Shown: positions 1 through 6,286, counted from the stretch's first letter. The stretch is 6,889 nucleotides of DNA from Eubacteriales Family XIII. Incertae Sedis bacterium (GCA_031254995.1 JAIRTJ010000161.1:1-6889), one strand, 5' to 3'. Numbers and translations are program-made. The notes: generated from the letters alone by a model not told the origin.

Positions 1-309
1 GTTGCCGCGCTTTACCGTGCCGGAAGTCTGCGTCGTCGGCGAGATCAGAGAGATGTTGTCGTCGTTCGCGATCTCCTCGAGATCGGTCGATTTCAACGCG
101 TTTCCCTTGTCGTCTATGACTGTGACCGATAACATGTCGGTTCCCATGCTCGCAATTTGACTCGTCACGGAATTCGTCGCGCTCGTGACCAAAGAAACCA
201 ATACGACCAACGACATCACGCCGATGATGATGCCCAACATCGTCAAGAATGCTCGTACCTTGTTCGCCGCGATGGATTTGATCGCCGCTTTGAAAGATTG
301 CAATATCAT
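1..309 (-). CDS. MacB/FtsX-type ABC transporter permease, N-terminal fragment
   Basis: This is the first 103 residues of a membrane permease; the rest lies beyond the left edge of the window. The protein opens with a short amphipathic segment (MILQSFKAAIKSI), then a basic stretch (ANKVRA), then one strongly hydrophobic segment at about residues 21-43 containing MLGIIIGVMSLVV. An extracytoplasmic region rich in Ser, Thr and Asp follows. The order 'short helix, N-K-x-R-x-x-L-T-x-L-G-I-x-I-G' is the hallmark of the MacB_PCD N-terminus of MacB, YknZ and FtsX-like permeases, which couple ATP hydrolysis to mechanotransmission through an adaptor instead of moving substrate through their own channel. 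The ATG overlaps the stop of the upstream ATPase gene as ATGA, and GAAGG lies 6-7 nt before it, so the start is well supported. It forms the tripartite set with the two genes upstream. The substrate cannot be told; efflux of a peptide or small toxic compound is typical of the family. Confidence 0.9.
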   Translation of the reverse strand, partial: MILQSFKAAIKSIAANKVRAFLTMLGIIIGVMSLVVLVSLVTSATNSVTSQIASMGTDMLSVTVIDDKGNALKSTDLEEIANDDNISLISPTTQTSGTVKRGN

Positions 310-974
310 TTTGTACCTTCGATTCCGCCGTCCATTAGTCGTATTGTCCTGCTCGTTCGGCTCGCGACCAGATCGTCGTGCGTGATGAGCACGATGGTTT
401 TGCCCGAGGCGTTAAGTTCGCGAAACAGTTCCATGATGCTTTCTCCCGTCTTCGAATCCAGATTGCCCGTTGGCTCATCCGCGAGCAAGAGGGTCGGATC
501 CGTTACGATGGCGCGAGAGATGGCCGCTCGCTGTTGTTGCCCGCCGGATATGCTGTTTGGCGTATGCTTTCGGCGATCTGCGAGGCCGACGCGCTCCAGC
601 GCATTCTCGACGCGTTCCTTGCGGTCGCGAGCGGGGACGCCCTGATAGATGAGCGGCAACTCGACGTTTTCCTCTATCGTCATGCGCGCGATCAGGTTGA
701 AGCTCTGAAAGACGAAACCGATCTTCATGTTTCGAATCGTTGCGAGCTCGTTCTCGGAATAATCCTCGATGGATTGTCCGTCCAAGCGATATATTCCGCT
801 GTCCGCGATGTCAAGGCAACCGATGATGTGCATCATCGTGGATTTCCCGCTCCCCGACGGACCCGTGATTCCGACGAACTCACCCTGTCCCACGACCATG
901 CTGACGCGGTCCAGAGCTCGGACTTCGTCGTCTCCCATTCTGTATATCTTTGAAATGTCGCGAAGCTCGATCAT
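306..974 (-). CDS. ABC transporter ATPase, LolD/MacB/YknY family
   Basis: This is a complete 222-residue nucleotide-binding subunit, the usual size for stand-alone LolD/YknY-type ATPases. Visible motifs are Walker A GPSGSGKST at residues 38-46, Q-loop glutamine at 90 (FVFQSFNL), signature SISGGQQQR at 141-149, Walker B LLLADEPTGNLD at 162-173 and the H-loop histidine at 199 (ITHD). The signature has Ile in place of the usual Leu of LSGGQ, a mild change. The GNLD and GxVFQ contexts are typical of the MacB/LolD/FtsE branch and not of importers. I chose the ATG at 974 because GAGGGG lies 6 nt upstream and MIELRDISK is the family-like N-terminus; an in-frame ATG at 998 would add eight residues and overlap the preceding gene. 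The stop codon of the adaptor gene sits inside this ribosome binding site, and this gene's own stop overlaps the permease start, so all three genes are probably translationally coupled. Confidence 0.95.
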   Translation of the reverse strand: MIELRDISKIYRMGDDEVRALDRVSMVVGQGEFVGITGPSGSGKSTMMHIIGCLDIADSGIYRLDGQSIEDYSENELATIRNMKIGFVFQSFNLIARMTIEENVELPLIYQGVPARDRKERVENALERVGLADRRKHTPNSISGGQQQRAAISRAIVTDPTLLLADEPTGNLDSKTGESIMELFRELNASGKTIVLITHDDLVASRTSRTIRLMDGGIEGTK

Positions 975-984
975 GATTTGCCCC

Positions 985-2613
985 TCAGTCGTCCGCATCC
1001 GTCGGATCTTCTCTCTGCTCGGTAAACTCCGGTCGATTTCCGCCTTCCGACACTCGTCCTCCGTTGAATTGACCCGGCGGATTCCCGACGCCGAACATCA
1101 TTTGATCTCGCGAATTGTTCGAGGGACTTTGCGCGAAGTATACGGTATCGCCGACCTTTAGTCCGCTGACGACCTCCGTCATGGTCCCGTCGGACAGACC
1201 GGTTTCAATGGGCGTGCGCCCGCTCGGCATATTGTTCTCGTCGCGCGAAACGTATACGAAGACGTCGCTCCCGAATTCCTGCACGGCCGCGAGCGGTATG
1301 ATCGGCACGTTCGATCTTTCTTCCTTTATAATAACAGCGGTCGCGCTCATACCGAGTTTCATTTCGGGAGTCTTTTCGATTTCGATGATTGCGGAATAAT
1401 TCGAGGCGTTTTCGGAAGCGTTCGTTTCATTCGAAACCTCCTTCACCGTTCCCTCAAAAACCTTTCCCGGAATGGCGTCGATTTCAACTGTCGCCTCTTG
1501 GCCCGCATTCACCGCGGAGATATCCGATTCGTCGATGTTTACATTCAGCGAGAGAACGTCTTTCGCTGTAATTTTGAACGCGGATCCCATATCGTCATAA
1601 TCGGTCGAAGTATCTTGCTCCTTCGCCAACGCGGCGCCGGGCATCGCAAGAATCTCGGTTATCGTACCGGAGACGGGGGCGTGTATCTCACCCGTAATCG
1701 AGAGCTTCGTCAGTTGTTCGAGCGTGTTGAGCAGGCTGTTTTGTTTGTCGATCAGACTTTCGTAGGCGCGATTCGCCGCGGGCTTTATTATGGTTAAAAG
1801 GGTGTCACCGGCAGAAATGGATTTATTTTCCTCGGCATTGACGCTCGCGACGCGCCCGAAGTCCGCCGTGACGCGCAGGGGTTCGTGTATGTACAGTTCG
1901 CCGTTTCCGATCGTTTTCCCATTCGAATTGATGTCGACGCGCTCACCGACCTTGGGACCGTCGTCGCTCAGCGTCACGACATAGGTTCCTGCGGAAGCGG
2001 ATACCACGGAGCCTTCCGCTTCGCCGCCGTCCCGAATGACGGAGACGGAGTCGCCGAGCGCAAGGGATGTCTCGCTGTCGAAGGTCACGGCCATTTTTCC
2101 GTCCAAGGACAGGAGCATCAGGGCTTCGCTTTCCGCGACGATGTCTTCGACCGCGCTTCCGTTCACGGCGTATATCTTCTTTACCCGCGCCTTCGTTTCG
2201 GATTTTACCGATACGGTTTTCTCGCTGTTTTCGGCCAGGGTTTTCATCTCGCTTTCGATGTTTGCGAGCGCGGATTTGATGTCCGAAACGCGGCTCGCGA
2301 CGGATGAGTCGCTGACCTTTGCAAGGACATCGCCTTTTTGCGCCGCATCTCCGACTTCCGCAAGAATTTTTTGTATGGTTACGCCGTATGGCAACTCAAC
2401 CGCAATATCGGCATTCGCAAGCGTTCCGCTGCCGACAACCGTCGCGGAGATGTCTCCGCTTGTCACTTTCGCCTCCGCGATCAAATCATTCGCCGCGTTT
2501 TCGAGGCCTCGCGACAGGATTCTTGAGAAGATCAATATCGCGATCACGACCAGAAGCGCCGCAATGATGACCGCGATCAACAGTTTTTTTCCTTTTTTCG
2601 ATTCGTTTTTCAT
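985..2613 (-). CDS. Membrane-anchored HlyD/MacA/YknX-type ABC efflux adaptor
   Basis: This 542-residue protein has a basic N-terminus (KKGKK), one transmembrane anchor at about residues 11-30 and no lipobox, so it should be held in the cytoplasmic membrane with the bulk outside. A first half-lipoyl domain spans about 53-100, with GDISATVVGSGTL and a G-D-x-x-x-K-G-D-V-L-A pattern. A short helix follows at about 105-130. The second half-lipoyl motif (GEIHAPVSGTITEI) comes only at 308-321, preceded by a second helix at about 283-304. The stretch between the two helices (about 140-280) is beta-rich and includes another barrel/lipoyl-like module ending SISAGDTLLTI. After 350 come the usual beta-barrel (LSLNVNIDESDI) and membrane-proximal domain (IPLAAVQEFG, SGLKVGDTVYF), then a Gly/Pro/Asn/acidic tail from about 500 that looks disordered. 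YknX/MacA-type proteins are usually around 370-400 residues, so this one is clearly enlarged. It begins an operon with the ATPase and permease. The ribosome binding site is weak (GATGG). Confidence 0.88.
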   Translation of the reverse strand: MKNESKKGKKLLIAVIIAALLVVIAILIFSRILSRGLENAANDLIAEAKVTSGDISATVVGSGTLANADIAVELPYGVTIQKILAEVGDAAQKGDVLAKVSDSSVASRVSDIKSALANIESEMKTLAENSEKTVSVKSETKARVKKIYAVNGSAVEDIVAESEALMLLSLDGKMAVTFDSETSLALGDSVSVIRDGGEAEGSVVSASAGTYVVTLSDDGPKVGERVDINSNGKTIGNGELYIHEPLRVTADFGRVASVNAEENKSISAGDTLLTIIKPAANRAYESLIDKQNSLLNTLEQLTKLSITGEIHAPVSGTITEILAMPGAALAKEQDTSTDYDDMGSAFKITAKDVLSLNVNIDESDISAVNAGQEATVEIDAIPGKVFEGTVKEVSNETNASENASNYSAIIEIEKTPEMKLGMSATAVIIKEERSNVPIIPLAAVQEFGSDVFVYVSRDENNMPSGRTPIETGLSDGTMTEVVSGLKVGDTVYFAQSPSNNSRDQMMFGVGNPPGQFNGGRVSEGGNRPEFTEQREDPTDADD

Positions 2614-2716
2614 AACATTCCATCCATCTTCTCGCTTTGGTGAATAAACGACGTTAAGCCGCTCAAACCCTAAGGCGGCGCGAATGCGCGAGCGCGTCGA
2701 TTTGCGTACCGATGCT

Positions 2717-2722
2717 ATTATA
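2717..2722 (-). promoter_or_regulatory. Candidate -10 box for the adaptor/ABC operon
   Basis: A perfect TATAAT on the minus strand lies about 104 nt upstream of the adaptor start, in the 167-nt gap after rlmN. No convincing -35 is present at 17 nt; the sequence there is AGGTTC-like. Transcription would start near 2710 and give a leader of about 97 nt containing a possible small stem (GCCGC paired with GCGGC, about 2660-2681). The gap shows no rho-independent terminator for rlmN, so read-through from rlmN remains possible. Confidence 0.4.
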
Positions 2723-2780
2723 CAATGCGAACCTTTACTGAACCTTAAAGAGCTTTGCGGGACGGGGATGATCGGGAGAT

Positions 2781-3890
2781 TTAGTCCGCGCCCGAGCGGC
2801 GCAATTGCCCGCAGGCGGCATCGATGTCCGCGCCGAGCTTTCGGCGCACGGTCGTTCCAACGCCGTTCGATTCCAGTCGGTCTCTGAACGCGCGAACGGT
2901 TTCATCGGAAGAGGGGACGAGACCCGTTTCGGGGACATGGTTGAGGGGAATGATGTTTACGAGACAGTTGATGTCGCGCAATCGATTTGAGAGCTCGTCC
3001 GCGCAATCGGGATCGTCGTTCAGTTCATCGATGAGAACGTATTCGAAGGTGATTTTGCGCCCGGATTCTCGCGTGTATCGCCGCGCGAACGAGATGATGT
3101 CCTCGACGCTGTCCGTCTTTGCGATCGGCATGATGCGCGTTCTGATCGCGTCGTTCGGCGCGTGCAACGAGATCGCGAGGTTTGCTTGCGGCATATCCCG
3201 AAGGAAACGTTCCATGCCTGTCACCGGGCCGCAGGTCGATACCGTGAGTTGTCGGCGTCCGAGTCCGAGTCCGACGGGATCGGTGATGTTTTCGAGGAAT
3301 TTCAGGACATTTTCATAATTGTCCAGAGGCTCGCCCGTTCCCATAACGACGACGTGGCGGATGTCTTCGCTCGTGTCCTCTCTCGCCAAGAGCAGTTGAT
3401 CCGACATTTCGCCGGGCGTCAGGTCGCGCGCGAGGCCGTTCAGACCTGAGGCGCAGAACGCGCAGCCCATGCGACAACCCGCTTGCGAGGATACGCAGAC
3501 GGAACTTCCAAACCGATATTTCATGCATACGGATTCTATCAAATTCCCGTCCGCTGTCTCGCAGAGATACTTGCGTGTCCCATCGCGCGCGGAGATCAAC
3601 CTTTTTTTGATGCGCAATGTCATGAGAGGAGCGGTTTCATCCGGTATTTCGCAAGGCGCTTCTGATGCGCCGAATTTCCCCGAAATCACGCCTGATTCGG
3701 GTGATAATGGAATGAAAGCATCCGTTTTTTCGCGAAGGCATTTTGCGAGACTCGTCATCTCCGCGAAATTTCGCGCACCGCGTCGATACATCCATTCGAA
3801 TATCTGATTTGCGCGGAACGGCTTCTCTCCCATCGCCGCAAACGCGATCCGAAGTTCCTCCCGCGTCAGGTTTTTTACGTGCGTAAGCAT
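2781..3890 (-). CDS. rlmN: Dual-specificity 23S rRNA A2503 / tRNA A37 C2-methyltransferase RlmN
   Basis: This radical-SAM enzyme methylates C2 of adenine 2503 in 23S rRNA and of A37 in some tRNAs, acting in the cytoplasm through a methyl-cysteine intermediate. The 369-residue protein has the N-terminal accessory domain (GEKPFRANQIFEWMY at 21-35), the CX3CX2C cluster at Cys139, Cys143 and Cys146, and the SAM-binding stretch VVMGTGEPLDNY at 181-192. Cys360 in DIDAACGQL corresponds to the methyl-carrying cysteine (E. coli Cys355), and Cys132 aligns with E. coli Cys118. It is therefore predicted active. Its closeness to RlmN (ACGQL, DGTRKYL, AISLHAPND) argues against the resistance relative Cfr. 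Relative to typical RlmN of about 340-350 residues there is an insertion of roughly 25-30 residues around 58-88. The ATG at 3890 is the first possible start, because an in-frame TGA lies five codons upstream. No Shine-Dalgarno sequence precedes it, and an extended -10 box ends only 6 nt away, which points to a leaderless message. Confidence 0.97.
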   Translation of the reverse strand: MLTHVKNLTREELRIAFAAMGEKPFRANQIFEWMYRRGARNFAEMTSLAKCLREKTDAFIPLSPESGVISGKFGASEAPCEIPDETAPLMTLRIKKRLISARDGTRKYLCETADGNLIESVCMKYRFGSSVCVSSQAGCRMGCAFCASGLNGLARDLTPGEMSDQLLLAREDTSEDIRHVVVMGTGEPLDNYENVLKFLENITDPVGLGLGRRQLTVSTCGPVTGMERFLRDMPQANLAISLHAPNDAIRTRIMPIAKTDSVEDIISFARRYTRESGRKITFEYVLIDELNDDPDCADELSNRLRDINCLVNIIPLNHVPETGLVPSSDETVRAFRDRLESNGVGTTVRRKLGADIDAACGQLRRSGAD

Positions 3891-3896
3891 GGATTG

Positions 3897-3905
3897 ATTA
3901 TATCA
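3897..3905 (-). promoter_or_regulatory. Extended -10 promoter for rlmN formed at the edge of the repeat
   Basis: Read on the minus strand this is TGATATAAT, a perfect extended -10 (TGn followed by TATAAT). There is no -35 match at 17 nt upstream (CCGCTT), which extended -10 promoters tolerate. Six nucleotides separate the box from the rlmN ATG, so +1 would fall on the A at 3890. All but the last base of the box is inside the palindromic repeat; the final T comes from flanking DNA. In the second repeat copy the same position reads TGATATAAC. Confidence 0.5.
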
Positions 3906-3959
3906 TAAATGCGGAGCGTAAGCGGAGTCATTTATGATATGGGCCGAGTGCGTTTTCGC
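3898..3959. repeat. Palindromic intergenic repeat, copy 1
   Basis: Positions 3898-3939 are identical over 42 bp to 4018-4059, and similarity continues to 3959 with one extra T and a 3-nt difference. The core is a perfect 10-bp inverted repeat, TATCATAAAT and ATTTATGATA, around a 19-nt GC-rich centre that itself contains GCGGAG twice. The element encodes no protein. It resembles REP-like or MITE-like intergenic palindromes in form; I cannot tie it to a named family from the sequence alone. Confidence 0.9.
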
Positions 3960-3979
3960 CGCAGGCGAAAAAATCGCAC
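3948..3979. repeat. Hairpin between the two repeat copies
   Basis: GTGCG and TTTTCGCC at 3948-3960 pair with GGCGAAAA and CGCAC at 3964-3979, leaving a three-base loop GCA and a three-base bulge (AAT). It starts in the conserved right flank of repeat copy 1. Copy 2 keeps only the left arm (4068-4078), so copy 2 seems truncated at this point. An A-run is present inside the 3' arm but no T-tract follows, so it does not look like a plus-strand terminator. Confidence 0.6.
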
Positions 3980-3991
3980 GGCAGAGCAATG

Positions 3992-4024
3992 GATATGGCA
4001 ACCGCAGGAAGCGGTTGTTATATC
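3992..4024. repeat. Hairpin abutting repeat copy 2
   Basis: CAACCGC at 3999-4005 and GCGGTTG at 4011-4017 form a perfect 7-bp stem with loop AGGAA. With two G-T (G-U in RNA) pairs the stem extends outward to 3992 and 4024, about 14 bp in total. The outer 3' arm uses the first bases of repeat copy 2, so in single-stranded form this hairpin competes with the copy-2 palindrome. Confidence 0.6.
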
Positions 4025-4078
4025 ATAAATGCGGAGCGTAAGCGGAGTCATTTATGATAGGGCCATGTGCGTTTTCGC
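4018..4078. repeat. Palindromic intergenic repeat, copy 2 (3' truncated)
   Basis: This second copy sits exactly 120 bp after copy 1. The first 42 bp are identical, including the perfect 10-bp inverted repeat, and GGGCC plus TGCGTTTTCGC follow as in copy 1. Homology stops at 4078, where the groES upstream region begins. The perfect identity of the cores suggests either recent duplication or gene-conversion-like maintenance. Confidence 0.9.
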
Positions 4079-4108
4079 GATTTCTCATAAAAAATTTCGG
4101 GATTGCTA

Positions 4109-4136
4109 TTGACAACAGGCGTGAATGGATTAAAAT
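4109..4136 (+). promoter_or_regulatory. SigA-type promoter of groES-groEL
   Basis: A perfect -35 TTGACA at 4109-4114 is followed after 16 nt by -10 TAAAAT at 4131-4136. Transcription would start near 4143, at the left arm of the CIRCE operator. An A/T run at about 4087-4097 lies just upstream of the -35 in the place of an UP element. The resulting leader is about 105 nt. Confidence 0.85.
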
Positions 4137-4141
4137 ATTAT

Positions 4142-4168
4142 TTAGCACTCACCAAACGAGAGTGCTAA
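4142..4168 (+). promoter_or_regulatory. CIRCE operator (HrcA binding site)
   Basis: The inverted repeat TTAGCACTC, 9 nt, GAGTGCTAA matches the CIRCE consensus at every position of both arms. It covers the predicted transcription start of the groES promoter, so bound HrcA would block initiation; the chaperonin itself keeps HrcA active, which gives heat-shock feedback. The hrcA gene is not in this window. Confidence 0.98.
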
Positions 4169-4247
4169 CAAAAAATCAGATTGCCGAATACGGGTATGCG
4201 AATCGGTAGGATAGTTGAGATGTTGTTCGGAAAGGAGTTATGTGAAG

Positions 4248-4526
4248 ATGAGTTTTGGAATCAAACCGATTAACGAGTGGATCGTTATTAAGAGAGTCGA
4301 GGCTGAGGAACGGACAAAGAGCGGGATAATACTCTCCGGTCAGGCCAAAGAACAGCCCCAAATCGCGGAGGTCATCGAGGTGGGACCCGGGACCGAGGAC
4401 GTGAAGATCGTCGTTAAGCCGGGAGATAAGGTTATATTCAGCCAGTACGGAGGCATGGATGTCAAGTATGACGGCGAGGAATATAAATTGGTCAAGCAGA
4501 GCGATATTTACGCGACTGTAAAATAG
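4248..4526 (+). CDS. groES: Co-chaperonin GroES (Hsp10)
   Basis: This is the heptameric lid of the GroEL folding chamber, 92 residues and of normal length. The GroES fold is recognisable throughout: KPINEWIVIKRVEAEERTKSGIIL at the N-terminus and mobile loop, with the hydrophobic triplet IIL at 27-29 that docks on GroEL, then AEVIEVGPG at about 40-48, KPGDKVIFSQYGG at about 58-69 and a C-terminal DIYATVK. AAAGGAG at 4231-4237 is the ribosome binding site. Two starts are possible in frame: ATG at 4248 (10 nt spacing) and GTG at 4242 (4 nt spacing, giving M-K-M-S-F). I prefer the ATG because the GTG spacing is short, but N-terminal data would be needed to settle it. It is the first gene of the CIRCE-controlled operon and is followed by groEL after 120 nt. 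Confidence 0.97.
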   Translation: MSFGIKPINEWIVIKRVEAEERTKSGIILSGQAKEQPQIAEVIEVGPGTEDVKIVVKPGDKVIFSQYGGMDVKYDGEEYKLVKQSDIYATVK

Positions 4527-4646
4527 GCGGCGCGAAAGCGACCGGGAAGCGGGACATCGGCGTTTGTGGAGCGCCGTCGAGGCGCGGGCAAAGCCGAGCG
4601 GAACCGGGACGCGACGAAACATGTTTAGAGGTAAAGGAGATAAGAA
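4527..4646 (+). other. GC-rich groES-groEL spacer
   Basis: This 120-nt spacer is GC-rich and poor in T, unlike the other gaps in the window, and has no plausible gene. It contains a possible 5-bp stem (CGGCG 4558-4562 with CGCCG 4572-4576) and the motif ACCGGGA twice (4541-4547 and about 4602-4608). The palindrome AAACATGTTT lies at 4617-4626, just before the groEL ribosome binding site AAAGGAG at 4633-4639. No promoter with a good -35/-10 pair is seen, so groEL is probably co-transcribed with groES. Confidence 0.5.
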
Positions 4647-6275
4647 ATGGCAAAAGAAATCAACTTTGGAGAGGACGCGAGAAGGAAACTGCAATCGGGT
4701 GTGGATCAACTCGCGAACACCGTAAAAATCACCTTGGGCCCCAAAGGCAGAAATGTTCTTTTGGACAAAAAATACGGTTTTCCGATGATTATCAACGATG
4801 GCGTGACCATCGCGAAGGAAGTCGAATTGGACGATCCCTATGAGAATATGGGCGCTCAGTTGGTCAAGGAAGTGGCGACGAAGACGAACGACGTGGCGGG
4901 CGACGGCACGACGACGGCGACCTTGCTCGCGCAGATCATCGTAAACGAGGGCTTCAAAAATGTAGCGGCCGGCGCGAATCCCATGACCCTGAAAAAGGGA
5001 ATCCAGGGCGCGATCGAAGTGGCTGTAAAGGAATTGAAAAAGGGCGCGCACGCGGTCAATACGAAAGAAGCGATCGCGCAGGTCGGTTCCGTCTCCTCGG
5101 GAGATGCGCAGATCGGAGAGATGATCGCGGAGGCGATGGAACAGGTCGGTAAGGATGGCGTCATTACGGTCGAGGAGAGCAAATCCATGGATACCTCTCT
5201 CGAGGTGGTGGAAGGTATGCAATTTGATCGAGGTTATCTGTCCGCCTATTTCGTCACCGATACGGAGAAGATGGAAGCCGTACTCGAAAATCCGTACATC
5301 CTGTTGACGGATAAGAAGATCTCAAACATTCAAGACATTCTGCCCATCCTCGAGCAGATCGTGCAACAGGGCAAGAAACTGCTGATCGTCGCCGAGGACG
5401 TCGAGGGCGAGGCGCTTACTACGCTCATCGTCAACAAGCTGAAAGGCACGTTCGATTGCGTAGCCGTCAAATCTCCGGGGTTCGGCGACAGAAGAAAGGC
5501 CATGATGGAGGATCTCGCGATCATCACCGGCGGTACGGTTATCTCCGAAGAATTGGGCTACGAGCTCAAGGAAGCCACGATCGATATGTTGGGCAAGGCC
5601 GCCACGGTCAAGGTTGACAAAGAGAATACGACCATCGTCGGCGGTTCCGGCACGAAGAAGGACATCAACGCAAGAGTCGGCGCGCTCAAGAATCAGATCG
5701 AAGTGACCACATCCGATTTCGATAAGGAAAAGTTGCAGGAGCGTCTGGCGAAACTGTCCGGCGGTGTAGCCGTGATCAAGGTCGGCGCGGCGACGGAGAC
5801 CGAACTCAAGGAAAAGAAATTGCGCATGGAAGACGCGCTCAATTCCACGAAGGCCGGCGTTGAGGAAGGCATCGTTTCCGGCGGCGGTATCGCGCTCGCG
5901 AACGCGATTCCCGCGGTGAGCAAGTACGTCGCGTCCCTCTCCGGGGACGAAAAGACGGGCGCATCCATCATCGAGCGCGCGCTTGAGGAACCCGTTCGTC
6001 AGATCGCTGAGAACGCGGGATACGAAGGCAGCGTCGTGATCTCCAAGATCAAGGAAAGCAAGAAGGGCATCGGTTTCAATGCCGCGACCGAGGTCTATGA
6101 GGATATGATCGGGGCCGGCATCGTCGATCCGCTGAAGGTGACGCGTTCCGCGTTGCAAAACGCGGCGTCGGTATCCGCGATGCTCCTGACCACCGAATCC
6201 GCGGTAGCCGAAATCAAGAGCAACGAACCCGCTATGCCTGCCATGCCTCCGGGCGGCGGCATGGGTATGATGTAG
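4647..6275 (+). CDS. groEL: Chaperonin GroEL (Hsp60)
   Basis: This ATP-driven tetradecameric chaperonin encloses unfolded cytosolic proteins together with GroES. The 542 residues are the normal bacterial length. The equatorial domain carries TLGPKGRNV at 29-37, the catalytic Asp51 (E. coli Asp52) in NDGVTIA, and the nucleotide-binding AGDGTTTAT at 84-92. The apical domain has EGMQFDRGYLS at 189-199 and SPGFGDRRK at 276-284. Asp396, in MEDALNST, corresponds to the catalytic Asp398 of E. coli, and GIVSGGG lies at 408-414. The protein ends with a Pro/Met stretch and a short GGGMGMM tail, the flexible tail of group I chaperonins. Everything needed for activity is present. AAAGGAG lies 7 nt before the ATG. 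It is the second gene of the HrcA/CIRCE operon and is followed by a strong hairpin. Confidence 0.99.
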   Translation: MAKEINFGEDARRKLQSGVDQLANTVKITLGPKGRNVLLDKKYGFPMIINDGVTIAKEVELDDPYENMGAQLVKEVATKTNDVAGDGTTTATLLAQIIVNEGFKNVAAGANPMTLKKGIQGAIEVAVKELKKGAHAVNTKEAIAQVGSVSSGDAQIGEMIAEAMEQVGKDGVITVEESKSMDTSLEVVEGMQFDRGYLSAYFVTDTEKMEAVLENPYILLTDKKISNIQDILPILEQIVQQGKKLLIVAEDVEGEALTTLIVNKLKGTFDCVAVKSPGFGDRRKAMMEDLAIITGGTVISEELGYELKEATIDMLGKAATVKVDKENTTIVGGSGTKKDINARVGALKNQIEVTTSDFDKEKLQERLAKLSGGVAVIKVGAATETELKEKKLRMEDALNSTKAGVEEGIVSGGGIALANAIPAVSKYVASLSGDEKTGASIIERALEEPVRQIAENAGYEGSVVISKIKESKKGIGFNAATEVYEDMIGAGIVDPLKVTRSALQNAASVSAMLLTTESAVAEIKSNEPAMPAMPPGGGMGMM

Positions 6276-6286
6276 CTCCAATCTGA

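Noticed and set aside
2036..2647. Plus-strand open frame of 203 codons opposite the adaptor gene
   Set aside because: The adaptor on the other strand has a transmembrane anchor, lipoyl motifs and operon context. This frame is Ser/Phe-rich complement with no start signal.
2614..2780. Rho-independent terminator for rlmN in the gap before the adaptor
   Set aside because: Small GC-rich stems exist, but none is followed by a T-run on the minus strand.
3898..4078. Possible CRISPR array
   Set aside because: There are only two copies, the 78-bp gap is too long and itself full of hairpins, and no cas gene is nearby.
4176..5222. Open frame of 348 codons antisense to groES and groEL
   Set aside because: It is an out-of-frame shadow of two strongly conserved genes. 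It covers the groES promoter side without its own ribosome binding site, and its His/Arg/Leu-rich translation resembles no family I recognise.
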